Of a stretch of DNA of 64,000 bases, positions 24,847-34,124 are shown in pieces (the first letter of the stretch is position 1; each line of letters begins with the position of its first letter). The notes below the pieces were generated by a model. The model did not search any database. It saw only the letters and a program-made list of their open reading frames with translations, and was not told where the DNA came from. This DNA comes from Candidatus Korobacter versatilis (GTDB lineage: Bacteria; Acidobacteriota; Terriglobia; Terriglobales; Acidobacteriaceae). The stretch is taken from assembly GCA_016185395.1 (NCBI GenBank), contig JACPNR010000010.1, positions 80,242 through 144,241 on the forward strand, given 5' to 3'. Position numbers and translations under genes: made by a program.

Positions 24847-25650
24847 TCAGAACTTCTTCTCGATGACGCGCGCGCTCACCACCACCCCCGGACGCTCGTC
24901 GTGCAGCTTGAGCGGGAAGACGAGCACGTTCCACACGTAGCGCGGGTTCTTCTTCGGCAAGTGCGGAATGCCGCGCATGCCGCGGTCGATGTAGGTCTCG
25001 CGCGTCTCGGCGACGGTCTTCACGATCTCGCGCCATTCGTCAGTCAGTTCGGGGAAGCTCTCGAACAGGTTCTTGCCCACGAACCACTGGCGCTTCTTCT
25101 CGAAGAGCGTGGCGAAGTGGTCGTTCACGTACTGCCAGTCGCCCTCGGCGTCGAGGATCTCGAGCGCGACGTCCTCGCCCATGGACATGGAGATGCGCGA
25201 GTAGTAGAAATCGCGCGCGTCGACGACGACAGGCTTGCCCCGCTTCTTGGCTTCGAAGTTGCGCAGCGCCGCGATCAGATCGTCGGTCGAGCTATAACCC
25301 TTGAGCAAGTGCATGTCGGCGATGCCGCCGAACTTCCGCTCGAGCGTCGCCGACAGGATGATGATGGGCACCTGCGGACGCTTCTCGCGCAGCGTCTCGG
25401 CCACGTCGGTGCCGAACTTGCCCGCGCCGAGGTGGTAGTCGAGCACGGCGATGTCGATGTCCGCGAGCTTGGCCTCGGCTTCCTCGATGGATGTGGCGGT
25501 GATGGCCTCGTAGCCGTGCTGGCGGATGATGGTCGAGCGCAGCAGCAAGTTCTCTTCGCGGTCGTCGAGCAGCAGGACGCGGATTGGATGTTTCTCCGGC
25601 TTGGGGATGACCTTCAGCCCGCCGCCGCCGCTCTTGGTCTCGTCCGCCAT
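24847..25650 (-). CDS. Response-regulator receiver plus PAS-like domain protein, no output domain
   Basis: 267 residues from the ATG at 25650, whose A is shared with the lpxD stop (TGATG), indicating coupled translation. The receiver domain (about 22-135) has the acidic pair D29/D30, phospho-acceptor D71 (AVLDYHLG), S100 (IILSAT) and K117. A PAS-like domain (about 150-255) carries ILDAEGDWQYVNDHFATLFEK and a late beta-strand pattern. There is no DNA-binding, GGDEF or kinase domain. It probably acts by protein-protein contact, and the attachment to lpxD suggests a link to envelope synthesis (inference). Confidence 0.78.
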   Translation of the reverse strand: MADETKSGGGGLKVIPKPEKHPIRVLLLDDREENLLLRSTIIRQHGYEAITATSIEEAEAKLADIDIAVLDYHLGAGKFGTDVAETLREKRPQVPIIILSATLERKFGGIADMHLLKGYSSTDDLIAALRNFEAKKRGKPVVVDARDFYYSRISMSMGEDVALEILDAEGDWQYVNDHFATLFEKKRQWFVGKNLFESFPELTDEWREIVKTVAETRETYIDRGMRGIPHLPKKNPRYVWNVLVFPLKLHDERPGVVVSARVIEKKF

Positions 25651-26660
25651 CACTCGCCGTCCTTCTTGCCGGACTTGTTGCCGCGCCACTGCTTCGCCAG
25701 CTCGGGAAGTCTATTGAAGATTGCCACCGCGCGCAGCCACTGGCGGTTGTCGATGGCGGGATATCCGCTCACCACCTTGCCCGCCTCCACGTCGTTGGGG
25801 ATGCCGCTTTGCGCCGTGGCGACCACGCCGTCGCCGATCTTGCAGTGTCCCGCTACGCCGACCTGTCCGGCGAGGACCACGTTGTTGCCGACCTCGGTGG
25901 ACCCGGCGAGGCCGACCTGCGCGCACAGCAGCGTGTTCTCGCCGACGGAGGACCCGTGCCCGACCTGGACGAGGTTGTCCACCTTCGCGCCCGCGGCGAT
26001 GCGCGTCTCTCCAACGGACGCGCGGTCGATGCAGGCGTTCGCCTGCACTTCCACGTTGGACGCGATGACTACCCGGCCGGACTGAACGATCTTGTGCCAC
26101 TTGCCGGAATCGTCCTTGGCAAAGCCAAAGCCATCGGCGCCGATGATGACGCCGTTCTGCAGGATCACGTTGTCGCCGATCTCGCACTGCTCCCGGACGA
26201 CGGCGTGTGCGTGCGCGAAGAAGTTCTTGCCGATTCTGGCGCGCTGGTAGATGACAACGTGCGCGAGCAACGTGGCGCCCTCCCCGATCTCCGCGTGCGC
26301 TTCGACCACGGCGTACGGGCCGATGTGCGCGTGCTTTCCAATCTTGGCGGTCGCGTCAACGACCGCAGTCGGATGGACGCCCGGCGCGTACTCCGGCGGC
26401 GTGTAAAACAGCTCGATGGCTTTGGCGAAGGCGAGGTAGGGGTTCTTGGTGCGCAGCGTCGGCTTCGCGAGAGCGGGGAAGTCTTCGGCCACGATCACGG
26501 CGGCGGCCTGCGTGGTCTTCGCGGCGCTCGCGTACTTGGGATTTGATACGAACGTGAGCTGGCCGGGCTTGGCCGCTTCGATGCCGGCAACGCCGGAGAT
26601 CTCGGCGTCAGCGCCGTCGAGGCGTGCTCCTAACCGCGCGGCGATAGCGGAGAGCTTCAT
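25650..26660 (-). CDS. lpxD: UDP-3-O-acylglucosamine N-acyltransferase
   Basis: 336 residues from the ATG at 26660 ([14 protein letters not shown]), near the usual 340; an upstream extension to 26717 is not LpxD-like. N-terminal uridine-binding domain ([21 protein letters not shown]), then a left-handed beta-helix of hexapeptide repeats with the catalytic His in [15 protein letters not shown] and the invariant [11 protein letters not shown]. Third step of lipid A synthesis, so the organism makes LPS. No other lpx genes are adjacent. Confidence 0.93.
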   Translation of the reverse strand: MKLSAIAARLGARLDGADAEISGVAGIEAAKPGQLTFVSNPKYASAAKTTQAAAVIVAEDFPALAKPTLRTKNPYLAFAKAIELFYTPPEYAPGVHPTAVVDATAKIGKHAHIGPYAVVEAHAEIGEGATLLAHVVIYQRARIGKNFFAHAHAVVREQCEIGDNVILQNGVIIGADGFGFAKDDSGKWHKIVQSGRVVIASNVEVQANACIDRASVGETRIAAGAKVDNLVQVGHGSSVGENTLLCAQVGLAGSTEVGNNVVLAGQVGVAGHCKIGDGVVATAQSGIPNDVEAGKVVSGYPAIDNRQWLRAVAIFNRLPELAKQWRGNKSGKKDGE

Positions 26661-26750
26661 TCGAACCAGCGATTCTAATGGAGGGATGGAGGATGTGGCG
26701 AGAGAAGCCAGATACAAAGGCCCGGGTTCAGAGATACCAGCGGCGAGGGC

Positions 26751-26938
26751 TCATCCGTTTAACAAGAATGCGAAGCCGCCGATTAGGGCGAGTGCTAGCA
26801 ATACCTGAAGCCATGCCGGGAACCCGGAGTTGACGAGCATTCTGTACAGCATCCAGGGTATGAATATTCCGCGGACGATTGCGACTGCGACAAGAAAGCC
26901 GAGGGCCGCGTAAGAAACATTCCCAGGGTCCGGTTCAT
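26751..26938 (-). pseudogene. Small two-helix membrane protein gene, apparently frameshifted at a G run
   Basis: An ATG at 26938 lies just 3 bases after the previous gene's stop (TAG ACC ATG) and reads MNRTLG, then loses sense. The adjacent frame, reached by adding one G to the GGG run about 16 bases into the gene, gives a coherent 62-residue protein. It has two hydrophobic helices (AALGFLVAVAIVRGIF and WLQVLLALALIGGFAFLL) and ends at TGA (26751-26753). A homopolymer error, a recent mutation or a programmed shift would all explain it. No family recognised. Confidence 0.4.
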
Positions 26939-26941
26939 GGT

Positions 26942-27421
26942 CTACTCCCCAAACAGCTCTTCCTGCCCCGCCGGCGCTGCGGCGGCTTTCTTCCGGCGCG
27001 CGGCCGGGCCGCCGATCACTGCCAGCACGGTCAGCGATTCGAGCGCGGTCCGCGGAACAAAGATGCGCTGCGTGTTGGCGCGCGTGTCCGGCGGGATGAC
27101 GCTGAAGCCCTCCGGCTGCATCTGCGTGAGCTCGTTGGGCATGAGCGCCTCGATGGTCTCGTTGTCCTTGAACTTGAGCCGTACCCACAGGCCTTCCGTG
27201 CGCGGGCGGGTGGCAAACGTCTTGCGCGAGAAGCTCTCCGTCTCGCTGAACTCGCGGACGAAGTAAACGCCCTTCACCTCCGCCAGCTCGATCATCACCA
27301 CCTTGCCGGAGACGTTCAGCAGCTCGAGCTTGCCTTCGGAGACGAACTCCGGGGACACGTAGCCGGGGATGGCGTCGCGGTCGAGCTTGCGGACGATGAC
27401 TTTCTTGTGGGTCGAAGCCAT
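26942..27421 (-). CDS. Conserved hypothetical protein (acidobacterial type)
   Basis: 159 residues, no signal peptide or membrane helix. Beta-rich text: KVIVRKLDRDAIPGYVSPEF, GKLELLNVSGKVVMIEL, LWVRLKFKDNETIEALMPN, SVIPPDTRANTQRIFVPRTAL, ending in a Lys/Ala-rich tail with EELFGE. The 'FKDNETIEALMPN...IFVPR' pattern resembles small PilZ-like or Sm-like barrels, but this is only a resemblance. The frameshifted small membrane gene starts 3 bases after its stop. Confidence 0.6.
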   Translation of the reverse strand: MASTHKKVIVRKLDRDAIPGYVSPEFVSEGKLELLNVSGKVVMIELAEVKGVYFVREFSETESFSRKTFATRPRTEGLWVRLKFKDNETIEALMPNELTQMQPEGFSVIPPDTRANTQRIFVPRTALESLTVLAVIGGPAARRKKAAAAPAGQEELFGE

Positions 27422-27432
27422 GGTTCATCTCT

Positions 27433-27527
27433 TGTCATTCCGAGCCCGCCGCAGCGGGCGAGGAATCTGCTCTCTGGCGCCAAGGAGAAAAAGCAGATTC
27501 CTCGTCGCTTTGCTCCTCGGAATGACA
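27433..27527. repeat. TGTCATTCCGAG palindromic intergenic repeat
   Basis: TGTCATTCCGAG (27433-27444) is mirrored by CTCGGAATGACA (27516-27527). Inside, GAGGAATCTGC (27460-27470) is mirrored by GCAGATTCCTC (27493-27503). This is the GTCATTCYGAG...GAATCT type of mobile palindrome found in many bacteria. It lies upstream of the minus-strand hypothetical gene. Confidence 0.8.
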
Positions 27528-27803
27528 ACCAAGTAATAGCGCTCGGTCCGCTACACCCCAATATCTGCTGTTTCCTGCGAACGGCGATTCTGCGCCATTT
27601 TCGGCGAGAAGCCAACGGCGAACGGCAAAAGTAGCCAAGAACGTCAACCTATGTTATCTTCTTGTGTTGGTCGCGGCCCCTGCACGTCCTATAAGTCGTT
27701 TGTGCAGAACCACTTACAAGGGTTCCTGACCGGGCCCCGCAGGTGAGGAGATAGTCCCGGCCGTTCGCGGCGAGAAGTCTGCCCGCGGACGCGCCACCCA
27801 AGC
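27528..27803. other. Intergenic region upstream of the nucleotidyltransferase gene
   Basis: 276 bases with no supported gene. A TAAGT/ACTTA inverted pair occurs near 27690-27715. GGAG is present (27747-27750) but far from the ATG at 27804. I see no tRNA, riboswitch or convincing -35/-10 pair. It is either a long leader or plain spacer. Confidence 0.4.
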
Positions 27804-29369
27804 ATGGCCGACTACTTGTACATGATGGAATCGCGGCTCTCGCCCGAGCAGCACAAGGGCGTGGCCCTGGTAACGGACGCGGCACGCGCCCACGAGATGA
27901 ACGTGTATCTCGTCGGCGGCGGCATCCGCGACATGATCTCCGGATACAACATCCGCGACCTGGACTTCGCCGTCCAGGGGAATCCGCTGCGCATGGTCAG
28001 GGACCTGGAAAAGGCCGGTGCGGTGATCCACTGGATCAACGAAGAGCTGAAGTCCATGGGCGTGCTGTTGCCCGGGAACATGCGCGCCGAGATCGTGATG
28101 ACGCGCACGGAGAAGTATGACAAGCCCGGGCGTCCGCCCGAGGTGCATCAGGCGACCATCAGCGAAGACCTGCGCCGGCGCGACTTCACCGTCAATGCCA
28201 TGGCGCTCTCGCTGAATCCCGGCTCGCGCGGGCTGCTGCTCGATCCCGCGAACGGCGTGGCCGACGTGGAAGCCAAGCTCATCCGCGTGCTGCACAACTA
28301 CGCTTTCCTCGAAGAGCCCTCGCGGCTCATCCGCGCCACGCGATTTTGCGCCCGCTTCCACTGGACCATCGAGGAGCGCACGCAGGCGCGCCACAACACT
28401 GCCATCGAGAACAAGTACATCGAGAACATCTCCGACGAATCGCGCGGCCGCGAGATCGAGCAGATGGCCTACGAAGACGATCCGCTGGCCATCATGCGCG
28501 CATTCGAGAAAGAGGGCTGGCTGCGCGTCCTGCATCCGCGCTGGTCGGTAGCAAAAATCGATACTTCCGGACTCGCCGACCTGCTGAAGACGCGCGCCAT
28601 ACTCGCCGACTTCGGATATCCCACCGACCCCGCGCCGGCTATCCTCTACTTTCTCACCGGCAACATGCCGGAGAGCGACCGCAAGGAATTGCAGAAGCTC
28701 ATCCCGAACAAGGCGCTGGTCGAGAAGTGGCGCGCGCTCGAGGACGAAGCCAAGGAGTTGGCGCACAAGCTCACGTCGAAGGAAGCGGCCACGCCGTCGC
28801 TCACCTGGAAGCTGCTGGATAAATACCGGCCGGAGGCCATCCTGTTCCTCGCGGTCACGGCGCGGCAGCAGGTGGTGCGGCAGAAGCTGAAGAACTTCCT
28901 GAGCAAGTGGCGGCAGGTGAAGGCGAAGATCCCGCTTCCTGAGATGCTCGAGATGCGCATCACGCCCGAGCTCGAGGAATATCCCATCGTTGCCGAGCAC
29001 GTGTTCTACATGCTCATCGACGGGCGCTCGAAGAGCGAGTTGAAGAAGTTCCTCAAGCAGTTCGAGCCGCCGCCTCCGCCGCCACCGCCTCCGCCGCCGG
29101 TCAAGCGCGGACGCAAAGCCGAGCCGCCTCCGCCGGCGCCCGCTGCGCCGGAAGTGAAGGGCAAGGGCAAAAAAGGCAAGAAGGGCGAGCCGCAGATCGT
29201 TTCGACGACAGCGCCTGCCGCTCCCGCCGGCAAGGGCGGGAAGGGAGCGCCCTCGCCTGCTCCTGCAAAGGGCAAAAAGGCTGAACCGCCTAAGCCGGCG
29301 AAGAGGACCGCGCCCGCCAAGCCTGCCGCGAAGAAGCCCGCGAAGAAGCCTGCCAAGAAGAAGCGCTAG
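27804..29369 (+). CDS. CCA tRNA nucleotidyltransferase / poly(A) polymerase family protein with a histone-H1-like tail
   Basis: 521 residues. The class II nucleotidyltransferase head has LVGGGIRDM (38-44) and the metal Asp pair in RDLDF (D52, D54), followed by RRRDFTVNAMALSL and the neck EEPSRLIRATRFCARF. Whether it adds CCA, only CC or A, or poly(A) cannot be told by eye. The last 100 residues (422-521) are unrelated to the family: eleven prolines, then Lys/Ala/Pro repeats ending in KKPAKKPAKKKR, like histone H1. The tail DNA is repetitive. A CACGAAGG palindrome follows. Confidence 0.88.
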   Translation: MADYLYMMESRLSPEQHKGVALVTDAARAHEMNVYLVGGGIRDMISGYNIRDLDFAVQGNPLRMVRDLEKAGAVIHWINEELKSMGVLLPGNMRAEIVMTRTEKYDKPGRPPEVHQATISEDLRRRDFTVNAMALSLNPGSRGLLLDPANGVADVEAKLIRVLHNYAFLEEPSRLIRATRFCARFHWTIEERTQARHNTAIENKYIENISDESRGREIEQMAYEDDPLAIMRAFEKEGWLRVLHPRWSVAKIDTSGLADLLKTRAILADFGYPTDPAPAILYFLTGNMPESDRKELQKLIPNKALVEKWRALEDEAKELAHKLTSKEAATPSLTWKLLDKYRPEAILFLAVTARQQVVRQKLKNFLSKWRQVKAKIPLPEMLEMRITPELEEYPIVAEHVFYMLIDGRSKSELKKFLKQFEPPPPPPPPPPPVKRGRKAEPPPPAPAAPEVKGKGKKGKKGEPQIVSTTAPAAPAGKGGKGAPSPAPAKGKKAEPPKPAKRTAPAKPAAKKPAKKPAKKKR

Positions 29370-29378
29370 AGCCCTTTA

Positions 29379-29454
29379 AACCACGAAGGTCACGAAGTTT
29401 CACGAAGGTCTTAGTTCCGAAGGTCCTTCGTGTTCCTTCGTGACCTTCGTGGTT
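29379..29454. repeat. CACGAAGG-family palindrome, longest copy
   Basis: Two 30-base arms (29379-29408 and 29425-29454) are complementary except for about three positions, opening AACCACGAAGGTCACGAAG and closing in its reverse complement, with a 16-base loop. It lies between the nucleotidyltransferase gene and dnaE and can form a long hairpin that may act as a terminator. Confidence 0.85.
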
Positions 29455-29533
29455 GAGACGGGTTTTCCTGTTTGGGCCCGGTTATTCACAGGCGCAGCGA
29501 CGCGCCATCCCAGCTAAAATCTAAGTAGTCCCC

Positions 29534-32500
29534 ATGTCGCAATTCGTCCATCTGCATCTCCACACCGACTACTCGCTGCTCGACGGCGCGTGCGGCGTGG
29601 ACAAACTCGTCGCCAAGGTAAAAGAGCACGGCATGCCGTCGGTCGCGGTGACCGACCACGGCAACATCTTTGCCGCGCTCGAGTTTTACAATGCCGCGAA
29701 CGCCGCCGGCGTGAAGCCCATCATCGGCTGCGAACTCTACGTCGCCAAGAAGGACGACCACGACACGCGCCGCACGCCGCCGGACGGCGACACCTACAAC
29801 CACCTGCTCGTGCTGGCGGAGACGGACGAGGGCTATCGCAACCTGGTCAAGATCACCAGCGAGGCCTCGCTGCACGGCTTCTATTACAAGCCGCGCATCT
29901 CGAAGAAGTTTCTTGCCGAGCACTCCAAGGGACTGATCGCGCTCTCCGGCTGCCTGAAGGGCGAGGTCGCCGAACGGCTGACGGAAGGGAAGTACGACGA
30001 AGCGAAGAAGGCCGCCGCGTACTTCAGCGACATCTTCGGGAAAAACAATTTCTTCCTCGAGATCCAGGACCAGGGACTCGAGCTCGAGCACCAGATCCAT
30101 CCCGACCTGTTCCGCCTGGAAAAAGAGCTCGGCCTGCCGCTGGTCGCGACCAACGACTCGCACTACATCTGCGAAGACGACGCGCAGGCCCACGACGTGC
30201 TCGTCTGCGTGCAGACAGGAAAGTCTGTCCACGACACGAACCGGCTGAAGTTCACCGGCGCCCAGTTCTTCGTGAAGAACTACGCACAGATGCGCAAGGT
30301 TTTCGACGGCGCGCCGCAAGTGCTCGAGCGCACACTCGCCATCGCGGAGCGCTGCACGGTGAGCCTACACAAGGTGAAGAACCCGTTCCCGCACTTCGAC
30401 GTCCCCGCCGGGTTCACGCTCGATACCTACTTCGAACACGTCGCGCGGGAGGGATTCGCGAAGCGCGTGGAAGAGCTGCGTCGCGTGGAAGCCGCGGGGA
30501 AGCTGAAGCATCCGCTGAGCGAGTACGAGCAGCGGCTGGCGCGCGAGATCGCGACCATCCGGCAGATGAAGTTCCCGGGATACTTCCTCATCGTGTGGGA
30601 CTTCATCCGCTACGCCAAGGAGAACAGCATTCCCGTCGGGCCGGGCCGCGGCTCGGCGGCGGGGTCGCTGGTCTCCTACGCGATGGGCATCACCGACATC
30701 GATCCGCTAGCGAACGAGTTGCTGTTCGAGCGCTTCCTCAACCCTGAGCGCATCTCGATGCCGGATATCGATATCGACTTCTGCATGAACCGGCGCGGCG
30801 AGGTCATCAAGTACGTCACCGAGAAATACGGGCGCGAGCAGGTCGCGCAGATTATCACCTTCGGCACCATGGCCGCCAAGGCGGCGATCAAAGACGTGGG
30901 CCGCGCCATGGACATGCCCTACGGCGACGTGGACCGCATCGCGAAGATGATTCCCGCGGTCCTGAATATCTCGCTCGACAAGTCGCTGGAAGAATCGGCC
31001 GCGCTCGCCGAGGCGTACGAACGCGAGCCCCTGGTGAAGGAACTACTCGACACCGCGCGCAAGCTCGAGGGCCTGGTGCGTAACGCGGGCGTGCACGCGG
31101 CCGGCGTGGTCATCGCGCCCGAGCCGCTCATCAACCTCGTCCCGCTGCATCGCACGAAGAACGACGAGATCGTCACCGCGTTCGACATGAACGCCATCGA
31201 GAAGCTCGGCCTGCTGAAGATGGACTTCCTCGGGCTGACCACGCTCACCGTGATCGACGACTCGCTCAAGCTCATCGTGCAGACGCGCGGCGAGAAGCTC
31301 GACCTGCGTTACGTCCCGCTCGACGACAGGACGACCTACGAGAAAGTCTTCCACTCCGCGCTGACGTCGGGCATCTTCCAGTTCGAGTCGCACGGCATGC
31401 GCGACGTCCTGCGGCGCTACAAGCCGGACGCGGTCGAAGACCTCACGGCGTTGAACGCGCTTTATCGGCCCGGCCCGATCCAGGGCGGCATGATCGACGA
31501 TTTCATCGACCGCAAGCATGGGCGCAAGGCCATTGCCTACGAACTGCCCGAACTGGAAGAGATCCTGAAAGAGACGCTCGGGGTGATCGTCTATCAGGAA
31601 CAGGTGATGCAGATCGCCAACCGGCTGGCCGGCTACTCGCTCGGCGAAGCCGACCTGCTGCGCCGCGCCATGGGCAAGAAGAAGGCCGAGGAGATGGCCG
31701 CGCAGCGCGAAAAGTTCGTGGCCGGCGCCATCGCCCGCGGCTTCCCCGAGCGCAAAGTAGTCAAGATATTCGACCTGATGGAGCAGTTCGCCGGCTACGG
31801 CTTCAACAAGTCACATTCGGCCGCGTACGCGCTGCTTGCGTATCACACCGCGTATTTGAAGACGCACTATCCGGTCGAGTTCATGGCCGCGATGCTGACG
31901 GCGGAGACCGGCTCGACCGACAAGGTGGTGAAGTACATCAACGAATGCCGCGAGATGGGGATCCCTGTCGAGCCACCGGACATCAACCATTCGGACGCGA
32001 ACTTCACACCGCACGGGCCCGCCATCCGCTTCGGACTCGCCGCCGTGAAGAACGTGGGACGCAACGCCATCGACTCCATCGTCGCCGCGCGCACCGAACT
32101 CGGCGGTTTCAAGTCGATGTTCCAGTTCTGCGAGAGAGTTGACCTGCGCCTCTTGAACAAGCGCGTGCTGGAATCGCTGATCAAGAGCGGCGCCATGGAT
32201 CCGCTCGGTCCGCGCGCGCAGCTCATGGCCGTGATCGACAAAGCCATGGAGCGCGCGCAGAAGACGCACCGCGACGCCGAGAGCGGACAGCACGGGCTGT
32301 TCGGCGTCTTTTCGGACGACCAGGCCGCGCCCGCTGACAACGACAAGCTGCCCAACCTTCCCGACTGGGACGAGCACCAGCGCCTGGCGGGCGAGAAGGA
32401 GATGCTCGGTTTCTTCGTAAGCGGGCATCCGCTCGAGAAGTACAGGGACAAGCTAGCGGATTTCTCTGCGCTCGACACGGAAGCCATCCTGGCGCTGAAG

Positions 32501-33016
32501 TCGTCGACGGGGAAGGACGAGATCGTGACCGGCGGCATCCTCACCGGCGTCCGCGTCGCAAAATCGAAGAAGGGCGACCTCTACGCGCAGTGCGTGCTCG
32601 AGGACATGGCGGGCGCGGTCGAAGCGGTTGTTTTTCCGGAAGCGTATCGGCGTCTCGCCGAGAAGTTGAAGCTCGACGTCCCCGTGCTCGTCCGCGGCGG
32701 AGTGCGCGTGGAAGAGGGCGCGAACCCGAAGCTGCTCATCTCCGATATCAGGACGCTCGAGGAGGCCAAGCCAAAGCTGCCGCGGTCGCTGCGCATCCGC
32801 GTGCCGCTCGAGACCGCGACCGAGCAGACCATCGACGCCCTGCATACGCTGTGCGTGGAGCGCAAGGGCGAGGCGAAGGTGCTGTTCGACGTGGAGCGCG
32901 CCGGCGACTTCATGGTGGTGATGGAGGTCGAAGGCTATAATGTCCTGCCGGACCGTTACTTCGTCACGCGTGTCGAAGAGTTGTGCGGACGCGGTGCCGT
33001 GCGCGTGATCGACTAG
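29534..33016 (+). CDS. dnaE: DNA polymerase III alpha subunit
   Basis: 1160 residues, DnaE1 length. The PHP domain opens with [16 protein letters not shown] and has [10 protein letters not shown]. The polymerase core carries [24 protein letters not shown] with the catalytic Asp pair, and [27 protein letters not shown] is followed by the OB fold near 1000 ([19 protein letters not shown]). Replicative polymerase catalytic subunit. A TAAAAT hexamer ends 13 bases before the ATG and no Shine-Dalgarno is visible, so the leader may be very short. accA follows after 22 bases. Confidence 0.96.
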   Translation: MSQFVHLHLHTDYSLLDGACGVDKLVAKVKEHGMPSVAVTDHGNIFAALEFYNAANAAGVKPIIGCELYVAKKDDHDTRRTPPDGDTYNHLLVLAETDEGYRNLVKITSEASLHGFYYKPRISKKFLAEHSKGLIALSGCLKGEVAERLTEGKYDEAKKAAAYFSDIFGKNNFFLEIQDQGLELEHQIHPDLFRLEKELGLPLVATNDSHYICEDDAQAHDVLVCVQTGKSVHDTNRLKFTGAQFFVKNYAQMRKVFDGAPQVLERTLAIAERCTVSLHKVKNPFPHFDVPAGFTLDTYFEHVAREGFAKRVEELRRVEAAGKLKHPLSEYEQRLAREIATIRQMKFPGYFLIVWDFIRYAKENSIPVGPGRGSAAGSLVSYAMGITDIDPLANELLFERFLNPERISMPDIDIDFCMNRRGEVIKYVTEKYGREQVAQIITFGTMAAKAAIKDVGRAMDMPYGDVDRIAKMIPAVLNISLDKSLEESAALAEAYEREPLVKELLDTARKLEGLVRNAGVHAAGVVIAPEPLINLVPLHRTKNDEIVTAFDMNAIEKLGLLKMDFLGLTTLTVIDDSLKLIVQTRGEKLDLRYVPLDDRTTYEKVFHSALTSGIFQFESHGMRDVLRRYKPDAVEDLTALNALYRPGPIQGGMIDDFIDRKHGRKAIAYELPELEEILKETLGVIVYQEQVMQIANRLAGYSLGEADLLRRAMGKKKAEEMAAQREKFVAGAIARGFPERKVVKIFDLMEQFAGYGFNKSHSAAYALLAYHTAYLKTHYPVEFMAAMLTAETGSTDKVVKYINECREMGIPVEPPDINHSDANFTPHGPAIRFGLAAVKNVGRNAIDSIVAARTELGGFKSMFQFCERVDLRLLNKRVLESLIKSGAMDPLGPRAQLMAVIDKAMERAQKTHRDAESGQHGLFGVFSDDQAAPADNDKLPNLPDWDEHQRLAGEKEMLGFFVSGHPLEKYRDKLADFSALDTEAILALKSSTGKDEIVTGGILTGVRVAKSKKGDLYAQCVLEDMAGAVEAVVFPEAYRRLAEKLKLDVPVLVRGGVRVEEGANPKLLISDIRTLEEAKPKLPRSLRIRVPLETATEQTIDALHTLCVERKGEAKVLFDVERAGDFMVVMEVEGYNVLPDRYFVTRVEELCGRGAVRVID

Positions 33017-33038
33017 AAGCTGCTCCCCCACTTCGCAG

Positions 33039-33995
33039 ATGGCCACGAAAGCCGAGCGCGAGCTCGAGAACATCGAAAAGCACATCGCGCAACTGGAAGC
33101 CGCCGCGGGCGACAACCAGGAGGCCAGGCAGCGGCTCTCCGCCCTGCACGCCCAGGTCGCCCAACTCCGCCGCCAGATCCATTCGCAATGTGAAGCGTGG
33201 CAGAAGACGGAGCTGGCGCGCCATCCGCAACGGCCATACACGCTCGACTACATCGAGCGCATCTTCTCCGACTGGAGCGAGATCCACGGCGACCGCTCCT
33301 ACGCCGACGATCCCGCCATCATCTGCGGCATGGCGCACTTCCACGGCACGGAAGTGATGCTCATCGGCCACCAGAAGGCGCGCGACACCAAGCAGAAGGT
33401 GTATCGCAATTTCGGCATGCCCAATCCCGAGGGCTATCGCAAAGCCCTGCGCGCGATGAAGATGGCGGAAAAGTTCAAGCGTCCGGTATTCACCTTCATT
33501 GATACGCCGGGCGCGTATCCCGGCCTCGGCGCCGAAGAGCGCGGGCAGGCAGAGGCCATCGCTCGTAACCTGCGCGAGATGGCGCGGCTGCGCGTACCTA
33601 TCATCACGGTCGTCACCGGCGAAGGCGGCTCCGGTGGCGCGCTGGCGATCGCCGTGGCCGACCGCGTCCTGATGATGGAGAACTCGGTCTACTCGGTCAT
33701 CTCGCCGGAAGGCTGCGCCAGCATCATGTGGCGCGACCCGTCGAAGAAAGACGTGGCCGCCGAAGCTCTGAAGATCACGGCCAAAGACCTGACGGAACTC
33801 GGCTGCGTGGACGGCATCGTCCCCGAACCGCCCGAGGGCGCGCACGCCGACCACGATGCGGCAGCCGCGCTGCTCGACCAGACACTGCTGAAGCACTACA
33901 ACGACATCAAAGGACTCTCTACCGACGCCCTGCTCGACCAACGCTACGACAAGTTCCGCCACATGGCGCAGTTCTTCAAAGAAGAACCGGCGTAG
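33039..33995 (+). CDS. accA: Acetyl-CoA carboxylase carboxyltransferase subunit alpha
   Basis: 318 residues, standard. An N-terminal coiled coil ([18 protein letters not shown]) is followed by the crotonase-like domain: [64 protein letters not shown], and [17 protein letters not shown]. It transfers the carboxyl group from biotin to acetyl-CoA together with AccD, which is not in the window. First step of fatty-acid synthesis. Confidence 0.96.
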   Translation: MATKAERELENIEKHIAQLEAAAGDNQEARQRLSALHAQVAQLRRQIHSQCEAWQKTELARHPQRPYTLDYIERIFSDWSEIHGDRSYADDPAIICGMAHFHGTEVMLIGHQKARDTKQKVYRNFGMPNPEGYRKALRAMKMAEKFKRPVFTFIDTPGAYPGLGAEERGQAEAIARNLREMARLRVPIITVVTGEGGSGGALAIAVADRVLMMENSVYSVISPEGCASIMWRDPSKKDVAAEALKITAKDLTELGCVDGIVPEPPEGAHADHDAAAALLDQTLLKHYNDIKGLSTDALLDQRYDKFRHMAQFFKEEPA

Positions 33996-34037
33996 CCCCC
34001 CCGCTGAATCCCATTCGTTTTCCACGCATCCATTTTG

Positions 34038-34043
34038 TATAAT
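34038..34043 (+). promoter_or_regulatory. TATAAT -10 element upstream of korA
   Basis: A perfect TATAAT in an AT-rich patch lies 81 bases before the korA start. A TT-rich -35 match (TTCGTT, 18-base spacer) is weak. The leader carries AAAGGAAA as ribosome binding site. Confidence 0.45.
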
Positions 34044-34124
34044 CAAATGTTTCGCGAACAACCTCCAACCATTCATAGTCAACCGCTTTCTTTTTAGGAA
34101 GCTCGCGCAAAGGAAACGCTTGTT

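Noticed and set aside
27528..27803. tRNA or structured RNA upstream of the nucleotidyltransferase gene
   Set aside because: No cloverleaf, T-loop or known riboswitch core could be built by eye.
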